Positions 32,974-41,338 of a DNA stretch of 64,000 bases are shown in pieces. Source of the DNA: Lewinellaceae bacterium (GTDB lineage: Bacteria; Bacteroidota; Bacteroidia; Chitinophagales; Saprospiraceae). The notes beneath the pieces were generated by a model. The model was given only the letters and a program-made list of their open reading frames with translations. It did no database searches and was not told the DNA's origin. The stretch covers positions 62,001 to 126,000 of the forward strand of contig JADJFA010000007.1 of NCBI GenBank assembly GCA_016708875.1, read 5' to 3'. The translations under genes were made by a program, and so were the position numbers. How positions within the stretch are numbered: the stretch's first letter is position 1; the number at the start of each line of letters is the position of its first letter.

Positions 32974-33039
32974 GTTGTTCAGATAAACATATACTCGAAT
33001 CAAACCCGTCAAGTCGGGACAGGAAAATCAACAATATAG

Positions 33040-33795
33040 ATGAAACTCACACTTAAAATCTGGCGGCAAGGCGGCCAATACAAAGGCGAATTCGTCAACT
33101 ACGAACTCCCCGAAGTGAACCCCGATATGTCGTTCCTCGAAATGCTCGACGTGCTCAACGAACAACTTGTGGCTCGCCGCGAAGAACCCGTAGCCTTTGA
33201 GCATGATTGCCGTGAAGGCATTTGCGGCACCTGCTCACTCATTATTGACGGTCGCCCGCATGGCCCGATGAAGGGCACAACTACCTGCCAAGTACATATG
33301 CGGCACTACCATGAAGGGGATACCATCGTGATAGAGCCATTCCGTGCCAAGGCATTCCCGGTCATCAAAGACCTTGTGGTAGACCGCTCCTCCTTCGATC
33401 GGATTATCCAAAGCGGAGGCTATGTGAGCATAAACACTGGGCAGGCCCAGGATGCCAATTCTATACCAGTTGAAAAAGAACAAGCTTCCCATGCCTTTGA
33501 CGCTGCTGCCTGCATTGGCTGTGGTGCTTGTGTTGCTGCCTGCCCTAACGCCTCTGCAATGCTCTTCACTTCCGCCAAGATCAGTCACCTTGCCCTGCTT
33601 CCTCAAGGCCAGGTAGAACGCCAACAACGTGTGTTGAGCATGGTGGCGCAAATGGACAAGGAAGGTTTTGGCAAATGTTCCAACGTGCAGGCCTGCGAAG
33701 CCGAATGCCCTAAGGAAATATCGGTCAACAACATTGCCCGTATGAACCGGGAATTTGTGGCTGCAACCTTCGCATCTGAAAAAGAGATGGCATAG
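33040..33795 (+). CDS. sdhB: succinate dehydrogenase iron-sulfur subunit
   Basis: The 251-residue protein has an N-terminal [2Fe-2S] ferredoxin domain (HDCREGICGTCSLIIDG) and a C-terminal domain with the [4Fe-4S]/[3Fe-4S] cysteines (AACIGCGACVAACPNAS; CSNVQACEAECPKE). It carries electrons from SdhA flavin to the SdhC haem/quinone site. It lies 2.4 kb downstream of sdhA rather than directly behind it. A long terminator-like hairpin follows. Confidence 0.95.
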   Translation: MKLTLKIWRQGGQYKGEFVNYELPEVNPDMSFLEMLDVLNEQLVARREEPVAFEHDCREGICGTCSLIIDGRPHGPMKGTTTCQVHMRHYHEGDTIVIEPFRAKAFPVIKDLVVDRSSFDRIIQSGGYVSINTGQAQDANSIPVEKEQASHAFDAAACIGCGACVAACPNASAMLFTSAKISHLALLPQGQVERQQRVLSMVAQMDKEGFGKCSNVQACEAECPKEISVNNIARMNREFVAATFASEKEMA

Positions 33796-33831
33796 ATCAA
33801 GCACTTATCTCGTGTCAAGGCATCCATCTAG

Positions 33832-33896
33832 AGGGGTGAATTTGCAGATATTTGATTTCAAAAGGATCATATCTGTAACTTCACCCCTCTGTTTTT
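33832..33896 (+). terminator. terminator after sdhB
   Basis: Stem AGAGGGGTGAA...GCAGATAT paired with ATATCTG...TTCACCCCTCT, followed by GTTTTTTATC. Confidence 0.75.
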
Positions 33897-33920
33897 TATC
33901 TTCACAAACATATCTTAACC

Positions 33921-35156
33921 ATGAAAAAAACACTACTGATTCCACTCTTCTTTTCCGTCTTCTGTGCCGCTTTGCTTCCTGCTCAAAATCCTGGTTGCGA
34001 CGGCTCCCGCTACCTTGATGACGTTTTTCCGACTGTCAAAAAATCTACTGTCGTGTATGCCCCAACAGTCAGCCATCTCGGACAACCCATCAACCTTTCC
34101 ATGGATGTGTACGAACCAATGGGCGACAACCTATCCGCTCGCCCGGTGGTAATCTTGGCGCACGGAGGAAGTTTCATCCTTGGAGACAAAACCATGATGC
34201 AGCGTTGGTGCGAGCTGCTTGCTAAAAAAGGCTACGTGGCCGTTTCCATCCAATACCGCCTTTTCCCCTTCCTTGTATTGGGAATACCCGACTCCACTAA
34301 AATTTTTGATACAGCGATAAAAGCAACCGGCGACATGAAGGCTGCAGTGCGTTATTTCCGCGAAGACGCAGCCACCGCCAACTTGTTCCGCGCCGATGCT
34401 GCTAATATTTTTATTGGCGGATATTCGGCTGGCGCCGTCACAGCATTGCATGCAGGTTTTTTGGATGAAAACGATCAAATACCCAGCTTCCTGCAAACAC
34501 TCGTAACCAACAATGGTGGTTTAGAAGGAATTAGTGGAACGCCCACTAATAAAACCTACCCATCTCAATCCAAAGCCGTTGTGAATATGTCAGGTGGGCT
34601 TTACCGCAGTTTTTGGGTAGACAGCACTGAGTCGCCACTGGTCAGCATTCACGGTACAGCCGACGCTACCGTGCCTTATACGTACGGACTTGCGGCCAAC
34701 ATTGCATTTCTGGAAGGCAGCAGCCTCGTTCATGTACATGCAGAAACGGTAGGGTTGTGGAACAATCTCCTTACTGTACCCGGCGCAGGCCATACGGATC
34801 TTTACGATCAAGCCCAATGGCAGCCTTACATTGACACTTTCTGGGTGAATGCCACAACATTGCTCGAATCACTGGCATGCGCTACGGTTGGCATTAACGA
34901 ATCAGCACCTGCACTTGAACAATGGTCAATTTATCCAAATCCTACTTCTGGTAAAGGCTTCAGCATTCAATTGCCCGAATCTGAATCGTCTACTGATCTG
35001 CAAATATTTGACCTGTTGGGTAAAATTGTTTTCCAGCAGAAAAATGTTGTAAACCAACAATTTGTGCATATCAACAGTCTTCAAAAAGGAATCTACCTTG
35101 TACAAATTTTACATCCTGACAAGCGGTTTGCACTAAAACAGTTGGTGATCGAATAG
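33921..35156 (+). CDS. secreted alpha/beta hydrolase with T9SS tail
   Basis: The 411-residue protein has a signal peptide (MKKTLLIPLFFSVFCAALLPAQ). The hydrolase domain has oxyanion motif ILAHGGSF (about 75-82), nucleophile elbow GGYSAGA (about 168), the acid in HGTADATVPY and the catalytic His in GAGHTDLY, as in carbohydrate-esterase-like or lipase-like enzymes (BD-FAE/dienelactone-hydrolase neighbourhood). A C-terminal T9SS type A domain (IYPNPTSGKGFSIQLPES ... KGIYLVQILHPDKRFA) marks export by the neighbouring T9SS. Substrate unknown. Confidence 0.85.
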   Translation: MKKTLLIPLFFSVFCAALLPAQNPGCDGSRYLDDVFPTVKKSTVVYAPTVSHLGQPINLSMDVYEPMGDNLSARPVVILAHGGSFILGDKTMMQRWCELLAKKGYVAVSIQYRLFPFLVLGIPDSTKIFDTAIKATGDMKAAVRYFREDAATANLFRADAANIFIGGYSAGAVTALHAGFLDENDQIPSFLQTLVTNNGGLEGISGTPTNKTYPSQSKAVVNMSGGLYRSFWVDSTESPLVSIHGTADATVPYTYGLAANIAFLEGSSLVHVHAETVGLWNNLLTVPGAGHTDLYDQAQWQPYIDTFWVNATTLLESLACATVGINESAPALEQWSIYPNPTSGKGFSIQLPESESSTDLQIFDLLGKIVFQQKNVVNQQFVHINSLQKGIYLVQILHPDKRFALKQLVIE

Positions 35157-35186
35157 CGCAAAGTTCATTTCGAGGGGGTAAACAAA

Positions 35187-35222
35187 AACGGGTTTCGATG
35201 CGTCGCATCGAAACCCGTTTTT
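35187..35222 (+). terminator. strong rho-independent terminator
   Basis: ACGGGTTTCGATGC GTC? palindrome (ACGGGTTTCGATGCG and complement) followed by TTTTTTAT. It lies between the plus-strand hydrolase and the 3' end of gldN, so it may serve both. Confidence 0.85.
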
Positions 35223-35246
35223 TATATCAAAACCTTTTTGGAAGGA

Positions 35247-36143
35247 TTAGTATTGCCAGAGGTCATGTTCCCAGTTGAAAATCTCGTTCTTGATTTTCTC
35301 AGATTCCATGAGCAAATCTACCCCTTGAAGGTATTCGTCAATTTTACGGTCGTACACGTTAGACTCTTTGTAGATGTACGAGGCGAAAAGGCGTTTTTCA
35401 AACACGTCGTCCCAAGTAAGTTGAGCACTGGTGTTACCGCCGAGCGCAAAGTAATTGTGCCTTGCGAACATTTCGCGAGCGTGTGGGTAATAGACCCAAA
35501 ACATGGGCTTCTCAAAGCGGAAGTTGCCTTCATTGTCGCGAACGTCAATCATTGGCGCGATGCCGAGAATGCGTACACGCAACATAGAGGCCTGCTTATC
35601 GAAGAACCACACCTCTTTTAGACGGAATCGCTTCACGTCTTCCCAGTTGATGTCGTTTCGCACGATTTGCACTTTCTCTTCGTAAGTTTCCGGGTCAAAG
35701 GTCACCACGGTGTCCGCTTTCGAGAGCATCGAAAGTACATCGTCGGTGCTGAGACGCTTTTTGAACTTTGCGCCATCCTCATCAGTGCTGTACACAGGCA
35801 AATCGCCTTTGGTAGCAGCATCGGAAAGAATTTTGAAGAACGGGTCTTCTGGGTAGGCGAACGGGAGGTTCATTTTCTCACGCACGTCAATGATACGCCA
35901 GATGCGTTTTTCCCAGAAAACGTCGCTTTCGCGGAGCAGAGGGTATTTCAAAATTCTGCGCTCACTCACGATTTCTTTTTTAACCACTTCGTCAATTGGG
36001 GCATCGGCTGGGTCTTCCACCAACGGTGCTTCCTCTTCTGTGCCAGTGGTTTCGATTTCTTCAGGATCCTGTGCCAACAGCGTCGTCGTCCCGCCAAGCA
36101 GGAGGAAGAAGCAAAGGCAAGTCAGTTTCATAAATGTTTGCAT
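35247..36143 (-). CDS. gldN: T9SS ring component GldN/PorN
   Basis: The 298-residue periplasmic protein has a signal peptide MKLTCLCFFLLLGGTTTLLAQ (the Met at 36131 is an equally good start). After an acidic spacer come the GldN blocks: LRESDVFWEKRIWRIIDVREKMNLPF, FKKRLSTDDVLSML, FRLKEVWFFDKQASMLRVRILGIAPM and FWVYYPHAREMF. In the family GldN forms the periplasmic ring with GldK that holds the translocon. Order on this strand is gldK, L, M, N. Confidence 0.95.
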   Translation of the reverse strand: MQTFMKLTCLCFFLLLGGTTTLLAQDPEEIETTGTEEEAPLVEDPADAPIDEVVKKEIVSERRILKYPLLRESDVFWEKRIWRIIDVREKMNLPFAYPEDPFFKILSDAATKGDLPVYSTDEDGAKFKKRLSTDDVLSMLSKADTVVTFDPETYEEKVQIVRNDINWEDVKRFRLKEVWFFDKQASMLRVRILGIAPMIDVRDNEGNFRFEKPMFWVYYPHAREMFARHNYFALGGNTSAQLTWDDVFEKRLFASYIYKESNVYDRKIDEYLQGVDLLMESEKIKNEIFNWEHDLWQY

Positions 36144-36204
36144 GACTCGCGATGGGTTTGATTACAGTTAAAATAGTATGTTTTGTAAAAAGAAGTTTAA
36201 TTTG

Positions 36205-36258
36205 GACTAGATGGTTTAAATGGATTGAAAGAGATACAAACCATCTAAACCATCTAGG
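36205..36258. repeat. short inverted repeat between gldM and gldN
   Basis: TAGATGGTTTAAATGGATTG... facing CAAACCATCTAAACCATCTA, made of ATGGTTTA-like units. It would form a hairpin in the gldMN message. Confidence 0.7.
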
Positions 36259-36273
36259 CCTAAATAAACCTGA

Positions 36274-37797
36274 TCAACGAATTTTGAATGCCAGACCACC
36301 AAGGTTACGCGCTGCGGCGTCTCCCGGGCATTTGCATTTAATTTCGTCAAAGAAGTAAGCGTCTCCTGGCTTGGCTTTGCTGATCCAATCCTGTACATCG
36401 CCATTCCAACGAGCGCCAGAATTTTGCTTAGTGATTGGGTCCTGGCGTTTAGGTAGGTAAGTGACTTCAAAACCTACTACGTCGCATTTTGCTTCAAAAT
36501 CAAAGTTTTCCAGAACCGTAGCAATACCACCTTGAGCTCTGAACTCACCATTTGGCATTGCTTTGCTTCGGTGTTTGGCACCAAGCAGCGGGGTGGGATC
36601 AGGAATACGCTTAACGCGGTATGTAAACTTCTGCGAAACACCAATTGCCGATACAGTAAGCGAGGCTTCACCAGGTGTAGTTGCAGTTACGACGAAGTGG
36701 CCTCCGCCTTTATTGGCAACATTGACACCTGAAGCAGAAACTTTTACGTCGTTGGAAGAAACACCTGCCGCCGAAACGGAGATTGGGTTTTCTACACCGA
36801 TGTAAAACACGTTCATTTTGTCCAATTGAACAGCTATTGAACGCTGGCCTACTTCATACGCAAACTCCTTCGTGTAGGTTTTTACCTCTTTCGTAAGTGG
36901 GTTCGTTACGTTAATGGTCACATTGTACTTTTTTTCACCTAAACCCGACGCAACCGTTGAATAGTGCGCCTTGCCTTGCTCAACGTTGAGGCCAGTACCA
37001 CCTGCACTAATTCTAATGTTGTCCGCTTGTGTGCTGTAAGCGCCTAGGAAAACATCAGCCTCATATTTTTCGCCTTGAATAAGATAGGCCTTATTGGCAG
37101 AAACGACTGGCTCGTATGTATCCATACGAATCGTTTCCTCACCGCCTACTTTTTTAGCACAAAAGTTAAGAATGGCGGAATAAGAGTTCTTTGAGTCGCT
37201 CTGCATTTTGCCCAAAATAGGGAAAACTGCAGCAACAGGCATCTGTTTGAACTTGAATTCCGGCCAGTTTTTGGCCTTAATGCCTGCAGGCAATTCTTCA
37301 ACCCTAAGCGGTAAGGAGGCTTCTACATCTTTATCACCATCTGCTAACTTAAGCAGTTCTACACGGGTTTCTTCAATCTTATTTTGAATTTCCAAACCCA
37401 AGCCTTCACTGATGAACATCCGGGTAGTCAAGTCCTTATTCCGAATATCTTTTGGTTGACCTGCTACTTTAGGGTTTGGGCCACCTGCTTTCTCAAAGAG
37501 ATTATTGCGAATCCCTTCAATATAAGCAATAAAACCATCAGCAACGACCTTTGCTTGGGCTGCGTTTTGGCGGTACTTCTCATTTTGGTCGGATTTATAA
37601 GCATCCGCCTGCTTGTTGATGCCATTGAGTACCGCTTCATTTGAGCGGTCAACAATAGAACCACTATCTTTCATGCCCTTATCCAATGAGAAAAAAGCAT
37701 TCATTACCTCGGCTGACACGTTAAGTGCAAGCAGCGCGGTCAACACCAGATACATTAGGTTGATCATCAGTTGCCGCGGCTCCTTTGGTATTGACAT
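36274..37797 (-). CDS. gldM: T9SS motor/periplasmic shaft protein GldM/PorM
   Basis: The 507-residue protein has a single N-terminal membrane helix (RQLMINLMYLVLTALLALNVSAEVMNAFF) and a long periplasmic region of four domains (from about residue 35; later blocks VAAVFPILGKMQSDSKNSYSAILN, YAYEVGQRSIAVQLDKMNVFYIGVENP, FRAQGGIATVLENFDF). In the family GldM is the shaft turned by the GldL proton channel, reaching the GldKN ring. Length and start are typical. Confidence 0.96.
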   Translation of the reverse strand: MSIPKEPRQLMINLMYLVLTALLALNVSAEVMNAFFSLDKGMKDSGSIVDRSNEAVLNGINKQADAYKSDQNEKYRQNAAQAKVVADGFIAYIEGIRNNLFEKAGGPNPKVAGQPKDIRNKDLTTRMFISEGLGLEIQNKIEETRVELLKLADGDKDVEASLPLRVEELPAGIKAKNWPEFKFKQMPVAAVFPILGKMQSDSKNSYSAILNFCAKKVGGEETIRMDTYEPVVSANKAYLIQGEKYEADVFLGAYSTQADNIRISAGGTGLNVEQGKAHYSTVASGLGEKKYNVTINVTNPLTKEVKTYTKEFAYEVGQRSIAVQLDKMNVFYIGVENPISVSAAGVSSNDVKVSASGVNVANKGGGHFVVTATTPGEASLTVSAIGVSQKFTYRVKRIPDPTPLLGAKHRSKAMPNGEFRAQGGIATVLENFDFEAKCDVVGFEVTYLPKRQDPITKQNSGARWNGDVQDWISKAKPGDAYFFDEIKCKCPGDAAARNLGGLAFKIR

Positions 37798-37852
37798 AAG
37801 TCTTTAAGTTTTTGATTGTGAAACAGAAAGGATGTTACCAAATAACTTCGGC

Positions 37853-38443
37853 TTACTGACGACCGATGTTGGCCATTGCAGAAAGCATGTTACCGTAAAC
37901 TGTGTTGAGCGAACCAAGGTTTTTGTTGAGTGCACCCAACTGATCTTTGTAGGCTTTCACATCTTCGGCAGACTTAGCCATGTCAGACATAGCTTCGTTC
38001 ATTTTGGTGTAGAAGTTGCTCATGGACTTGATCTGATCTGAAGTACCAGAGAAATCTACTTCTTGCAGTGCTTTGAGCGCACCCATGCTTTTAGACATAG
38101 ATTGCATCTCAGTAAGCATTCCACCCAATTGGCGCTCAATCACGTCACCGTGTAGGGGAGTTCCCATGTCGGCAGCAGGACCAGCGGTCAAAGGCTGAAG
38201 GCGTGCATCGTAATCATCAAGACCGGGGTACAATTTTTGCCAGTAGTAATCTGGCTCCGGTGGGATGATACCCAGCATTAAGAAGATGATTACCTCGATG
38301 CTCATGCCAAGGATCAGCATTTCGGAAGCGCCTTCCCATGATTCGAGTTTGAAGAGTGCACCTGCAAGCACGAATGCAGCACCGACACCAATTGCGAGGT
38401 TTTTGACGTACTTAAACCCTTTTGATTTAACGAATGAACTCAT
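37853..38443 (-). CDS. gldL: T9SS motor stator protein GldL/PorL
   Basis: The 196-residue protein has two membrane helices (NLAIGVGAAFVLAGALFKLE and MLILGMSIEVIIFLMLGII) holding the acidic residues used in proton flow in this family, and a cytoplasmic coiled region (LGGMLTEMQSMSKSMGALKALQEVDFSG). It powers the GldLM motor with the proton motive force. The 328-bp gap before it contains its own TATTTTTG promoter box at 38517-38524 and a hairpin after gldK, suggesting gldLMN can be transcribed apart from gldK. Confidence 0.95.
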   Translation of the reverse strand: MSSFVKSKGFKYVKNLAIGVGAAFVLAGALFKLESWEGASEMLILGMSIEVIIFLMLGIIPPEPDYYWQKLYPGLDDYDARLQPLTAGPAADMGTPLHGDVIERQLGGMLTEMQSMSKSMGALKALQEVDFSGTSDQIKSMSNFYTKMNEAMSDMAKSAEDVKAYKDQLGALNKNLGSLNTVYGNMLSAMANIGRQ

Positions 38444-38516
38444 TGTTCTTGAATGTTTTAGCAGTTACTGAATGATTTTTGACTGTACTGTTTCAGACGG
38501 TTTTTTAAAGGCGGCG

Positions 38517-38524
38517 CAAAAATA
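38517..38524 (-). promoter_or_regulatory. -7 box before gldL
   Basis: TATTTTTG on the minus strand, perfect TAnnTTTG, 74 bases before the gldL start. Confidence 0.5.
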
Positions 38525-38667
38525 GAAATCAAAAAAGAACTTAATGGCTCTAAACACCGGACAAACTGAAGGCTGGCCTCCACATTTGTCCGCCATTAGC
38601 AAACCAACGAAGATGCTTTATGATTTTTCTGCCGAATTTTTGGAATGATTTGCCAATGGGCAAAGCG

Positions 38668-38770
38668 AAGAAAAGAGGATTCAAAAAAACGAAGGGCAAA
38701 ACGCAAGAACTGTCTTTTAATTTTATGTTAACAGATTTTTTCTTGCTTTTTGCCCTTCGAAACCTCTTGA
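38668..38770. terminator. long imperfect hairpin after gldK
   Basis: AAGAGG...ACGAAGGGCAAAACGCAAGAA (38668-38712) is complementary to TTCTTGCTTTTTGCCCTTCG...CCTCTTG (38740-38769). It follows the gldK stop (38772) on the minus strand and probably attenuates read-through into gldL. Confidence 0.6.
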
Positions 38771-38771
38771 T

Positions 38772-40058
38772 TTAGAAGTCATTGATGGAACGACCGAGGA
38801 ATGTAAGTACACAACGGAAGCCGATATAGCACTTCGTGGTGTCTTGGTATTCGTAGGTACGGTTTGGCGTTTGGAGGAAGTAGGCTACGTCTTTCCAGGA
38901 ACCACCACGAATTACTTTGCGCTTGGCAGTTTTTGGATCGTCGTCTTTCGCGTCATAGCGAATGTCAGGGTTCAAATCGTGGATGAAGGAGTAGGAATTC
39001 TCAAAATACGCAGATTCCGTCCATTCGGCCACGTTGCCAGACATACAGTATAGACCGTAATCGTTCGGATAGTATCCGTCAGCCTTTACTGTGTAGAGGC
39101 CACCATCTTCGGGGTATACACCACGTCCGGGCTTGAAGTTTGCCAATAGGCAACCTTTGGCGTTACGGGTGTAATATGCTCCCCAAGGGTATGGCGCTTC
39201 TTCGCGGCCACCGCGAGCGGCGTATTCCCATTCGTGCTCAGTTGGAAGACGGAAGTCTTCTGACATTTCTTCTGTCTCACCGGCCATATTCCAGATTTTG
39301 GTGCGCCAGTAGCAGAAGGCTTTTGCCATTTTCCAGTTTACGCCGACCACAGGGTAGTCGTCGAAGGCCGGGTGCCAGAAGTAGTTGCGCGACATTGGCT
39401 CATTGTATGAGTACGAGTAGTCGCGAATCCACGTGAGCGTATCGGGATAGATTTTGACCGATTCGCGGCGGATAAAACTGGTCCGGTTGACATCTTTACC
39501 GACCGGTGCATGTGCTGCACCTTGCCAGTCGTACCACTGGAACTCAAAAACGAGTTTGTTCACGTCAAACTCTTTGCGACCTGCAAAGCGTTCGTTGCCT
39601 TGATAAAAAAGGTCTTCGAGGGCTCCCTCGCCACCTTCTTCACCGTCGGCTTCCCAATCAATATCGCCACGTGCTTCCCAATCGAGGCTTGGTTGAGGGG
39701 GAGATTGGTCGTTCTCAGACTCTTCCAAAACAAGGTCGAGTTTCCGCAGAGCGAGGGAGTCTACCACCCAATCAACAAATTGGCGATATTCATTGTTGGT
39801 GATTTCTGTGTCGTCCATGAAGAATCCCTGGATCGAGATCGTCTTGGGTTGAGAAACCAACGATCGGCTGATGTCTTCATCGCCAGAACCGATGGTAAGT
39901 GAACCGGAGGGGACATAAACCATACCGTATGGATTAATCCCTTTCCATTTTGGACGGCCGGTCACACCAACTAGTTGACCGCCTTCGCTGCGACCGCAAG
40001 AAGCGGCCAGTGCTGCAAGAAAGAGCAGCAGAAGAAATGAATGCTGTAGTTTTTTCAT
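38772..40058 (-). CDS. gldK: T9SS ring lipoprotein GldK/PorK
   Basis: About 428 residues from the Met at 40058: lipoprotein signal MKKLQHSFLLLLFLAALAASC, then a formylglycine-generating-enzyme-like domain (MVYVPSGSLTIGSGDED, FFMDDTEITNNEYRQFVDWV, YPVVGVNWKMAKAFCYWRT, FRLPTEHEWEYAARGG, CMSGNVAEWTESAYF, VIRGGSWKDVAYFLQTPNR). In the family this is the outer-membrane-attached partner of GldN. It heads the gldKLMN order typical of Bacteroidota. Confidence 0.95.
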   Translation of the reverse strand: MKKLQHSFLLLLFLAALAASCGRSEGGQLVGVTGRPKWKGINPYGMVYVPSGSLTIGSGDEDISRSLVSQPKTISIQGFFMDDTEITNNEYRQFVDWVVDSLALRKLDLVLEESENDQSPPQPSLDWEARGDIDWEADGEEGGEGALEDLFYQGNERFAGRKEFDVNKLVFEFQWYDWQGAAHAPVGKDVNRTSFIRRESVKIYPDTLTWIRDYSYSYNEPMSRNYFWHPAFDDYPVVGVNWKMAKAFCYWRTKIWNMAGETEEMSEDFRLPTEHEWEYAARGGREEAPYPWGAYYTRNAKGCLLANFKPGRGVYPEDGGLYTVKADGYYPNDYGLYCMSGNVAEWTESAYFENSYSFIHDLNPDIRYDAKDDDPKTAKRKVIRGGSWKDVAYFLQTPNRTYEYQDTTKCYIGFRCVLTFLGRSINDF

Positions 40059-40316
40059 GTTAAACACCCGTGTTTTCCTACTTAATATGTTCGGTTTGGA
40101 AAATGTGCCCGTAAAGGTAGACAGAGGATTAAATTATTTCCGAAAACTTTTCTGAATAAAATTTGTGAGGCCTTTGAAGGCTCTCTCAAGTGAAGACGCT
40201 GACAAACGCCGTTTTAACTTTTCATTGTATTCAGAAGCAGTCTTTTTTAGCTTTTTCTTAAGGCGGCTCAAATGTCGGCTTTTTGTCAAATTTGATGCCG
40301 GAAATGTTATTTTTTT

Positions 40317-41297
40317 TCAAAAAAAACGTGGGTTGTAGATTACTGGCGGGAGCTTACCTATTCCAATAGGCTTATTGAGGCTATACTTGATCAAGAGTTC
40401 ATGACTGCCTCGATGGGCTGCACTTAGGGATGAGAGCGGAATATCGAACGCGTAAGCCAGTGTAGTCTTTTCGTTAAGTTTGAATCCTATGAACAACACA
40501 GTGGCATCTTGAGATTTTTTTCCGAAGCCTCTCATGGAAACGCCGGCAAATGTATTTTCGCGCCACCGTGCCATCGTCGAAAATTCTAATTGTGTCTCCT
40601 TTAAGTCACTTTTAACTAAACCGGATGGCTTCAAAATCAGGTTCTCCCCCAAACGAAGTGTGTAGGCAGCATACATTAGGTAGTGTTGCACTGGCTGCAA
40701 GCCAAATGCCCCATTTCCTTTTTCTTTCAGTTTGGTAGCAAAAACTGGTTGGGCCGACACGCCCAGCTCCCATTTTTTAGATTGTAAAAATACGCCCGCT
40801 TCAAATATAGGGGAGCCAGCGCTCACTTTCCCAATGGGCAACACCGATTCATTGTGTGAAAAACTTGGCTCTGCGTATGTGCCTTCAGGCGCCCGGAGTT
40901 TTGTACCGTCAAGATTGTATTGAAGCCAGCCCGTGCTCAAACCGAATGATAGAAGCGAAGTCCGATTCAACTCCATTTGATAGCTGTAGCTCAAAACTGC
41001 TTGCGTAGTGTTGTGCGCTCCAATTACATCGTTTTCTACCCGCATACCAACACCGCTACTGATGGCATAGATCGGCAGGTGGGCGTTGATGTGCTGCGTA
41101 GCTGGCGCGCCAACAAGGCCGGACCATTGTTGACGGTAGACTCCAGTAGCGACGAGCGTATTTTCGAGGCCAGCGAAAGCGGGATTGTGTGCGTATGGGT
41201 TTAAGGCGTACAAACTGTATTGCGGCACTTGCTGCGCAGCAAGCCAGCCGATGCTGCACACATATATAATAAGTGTGTGGTAGTATTTCATGTTCAT
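40317..41297 (-). CDS. PorP/SprF family outer membrane protein
   Basis: About 326 residues from the Met at 41297 (or 41291, MKYYHTLIIYVCSIGWLAAQ): signal peptide, then the type IX secretion PorP/SprF pattern QYSLYALNPYAHNPAFAGLENTLVATGVYRQQWSGLVGAP, and repeated beta strands to the end (LLIKYSLNKP). PorP/SprF proteins are outer-membrane barrels that handle T9SS substrates or attach them to the surface, and commonly precede gldK as here. The 5' end lies close to the YyaL-type stop (41339). Confidence 0.92.
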   Translation of the reverse strand: MNMKYYHTLIIYVCSIGWLAAQQVPQYSLYALNPYAHNPAFAGLENTLVATGVYRQQWSGLVGAPATQHINAHLPIYAISSGVGMRVENDVIGAHNTTQAVLSYSYQMELNRTSLLSFGLSTGWLQYNLDGTKLRAPEGTYAEPSFSHNESVLPIGKVSAGSPIFEAGVFLQSKKWELGVSAQPVFATKLKEKGNGAFGLQPVQHYLMYAAYTLRLGENLILKPSGLVKSDLKETQLEFSTMARWRENTFAGVSMRGFGKKSQDATVLFIGFKLNEKTTLAYAFDIPLSSLSAAHRGSHELLIKYSLNKPIGIGKLPPVIYNPRFF

Positions 41298-41338
41298 TAC
41301 GATTGGAAGCCCTTTGAGATGGTGAAAGTAAAGCCTTG

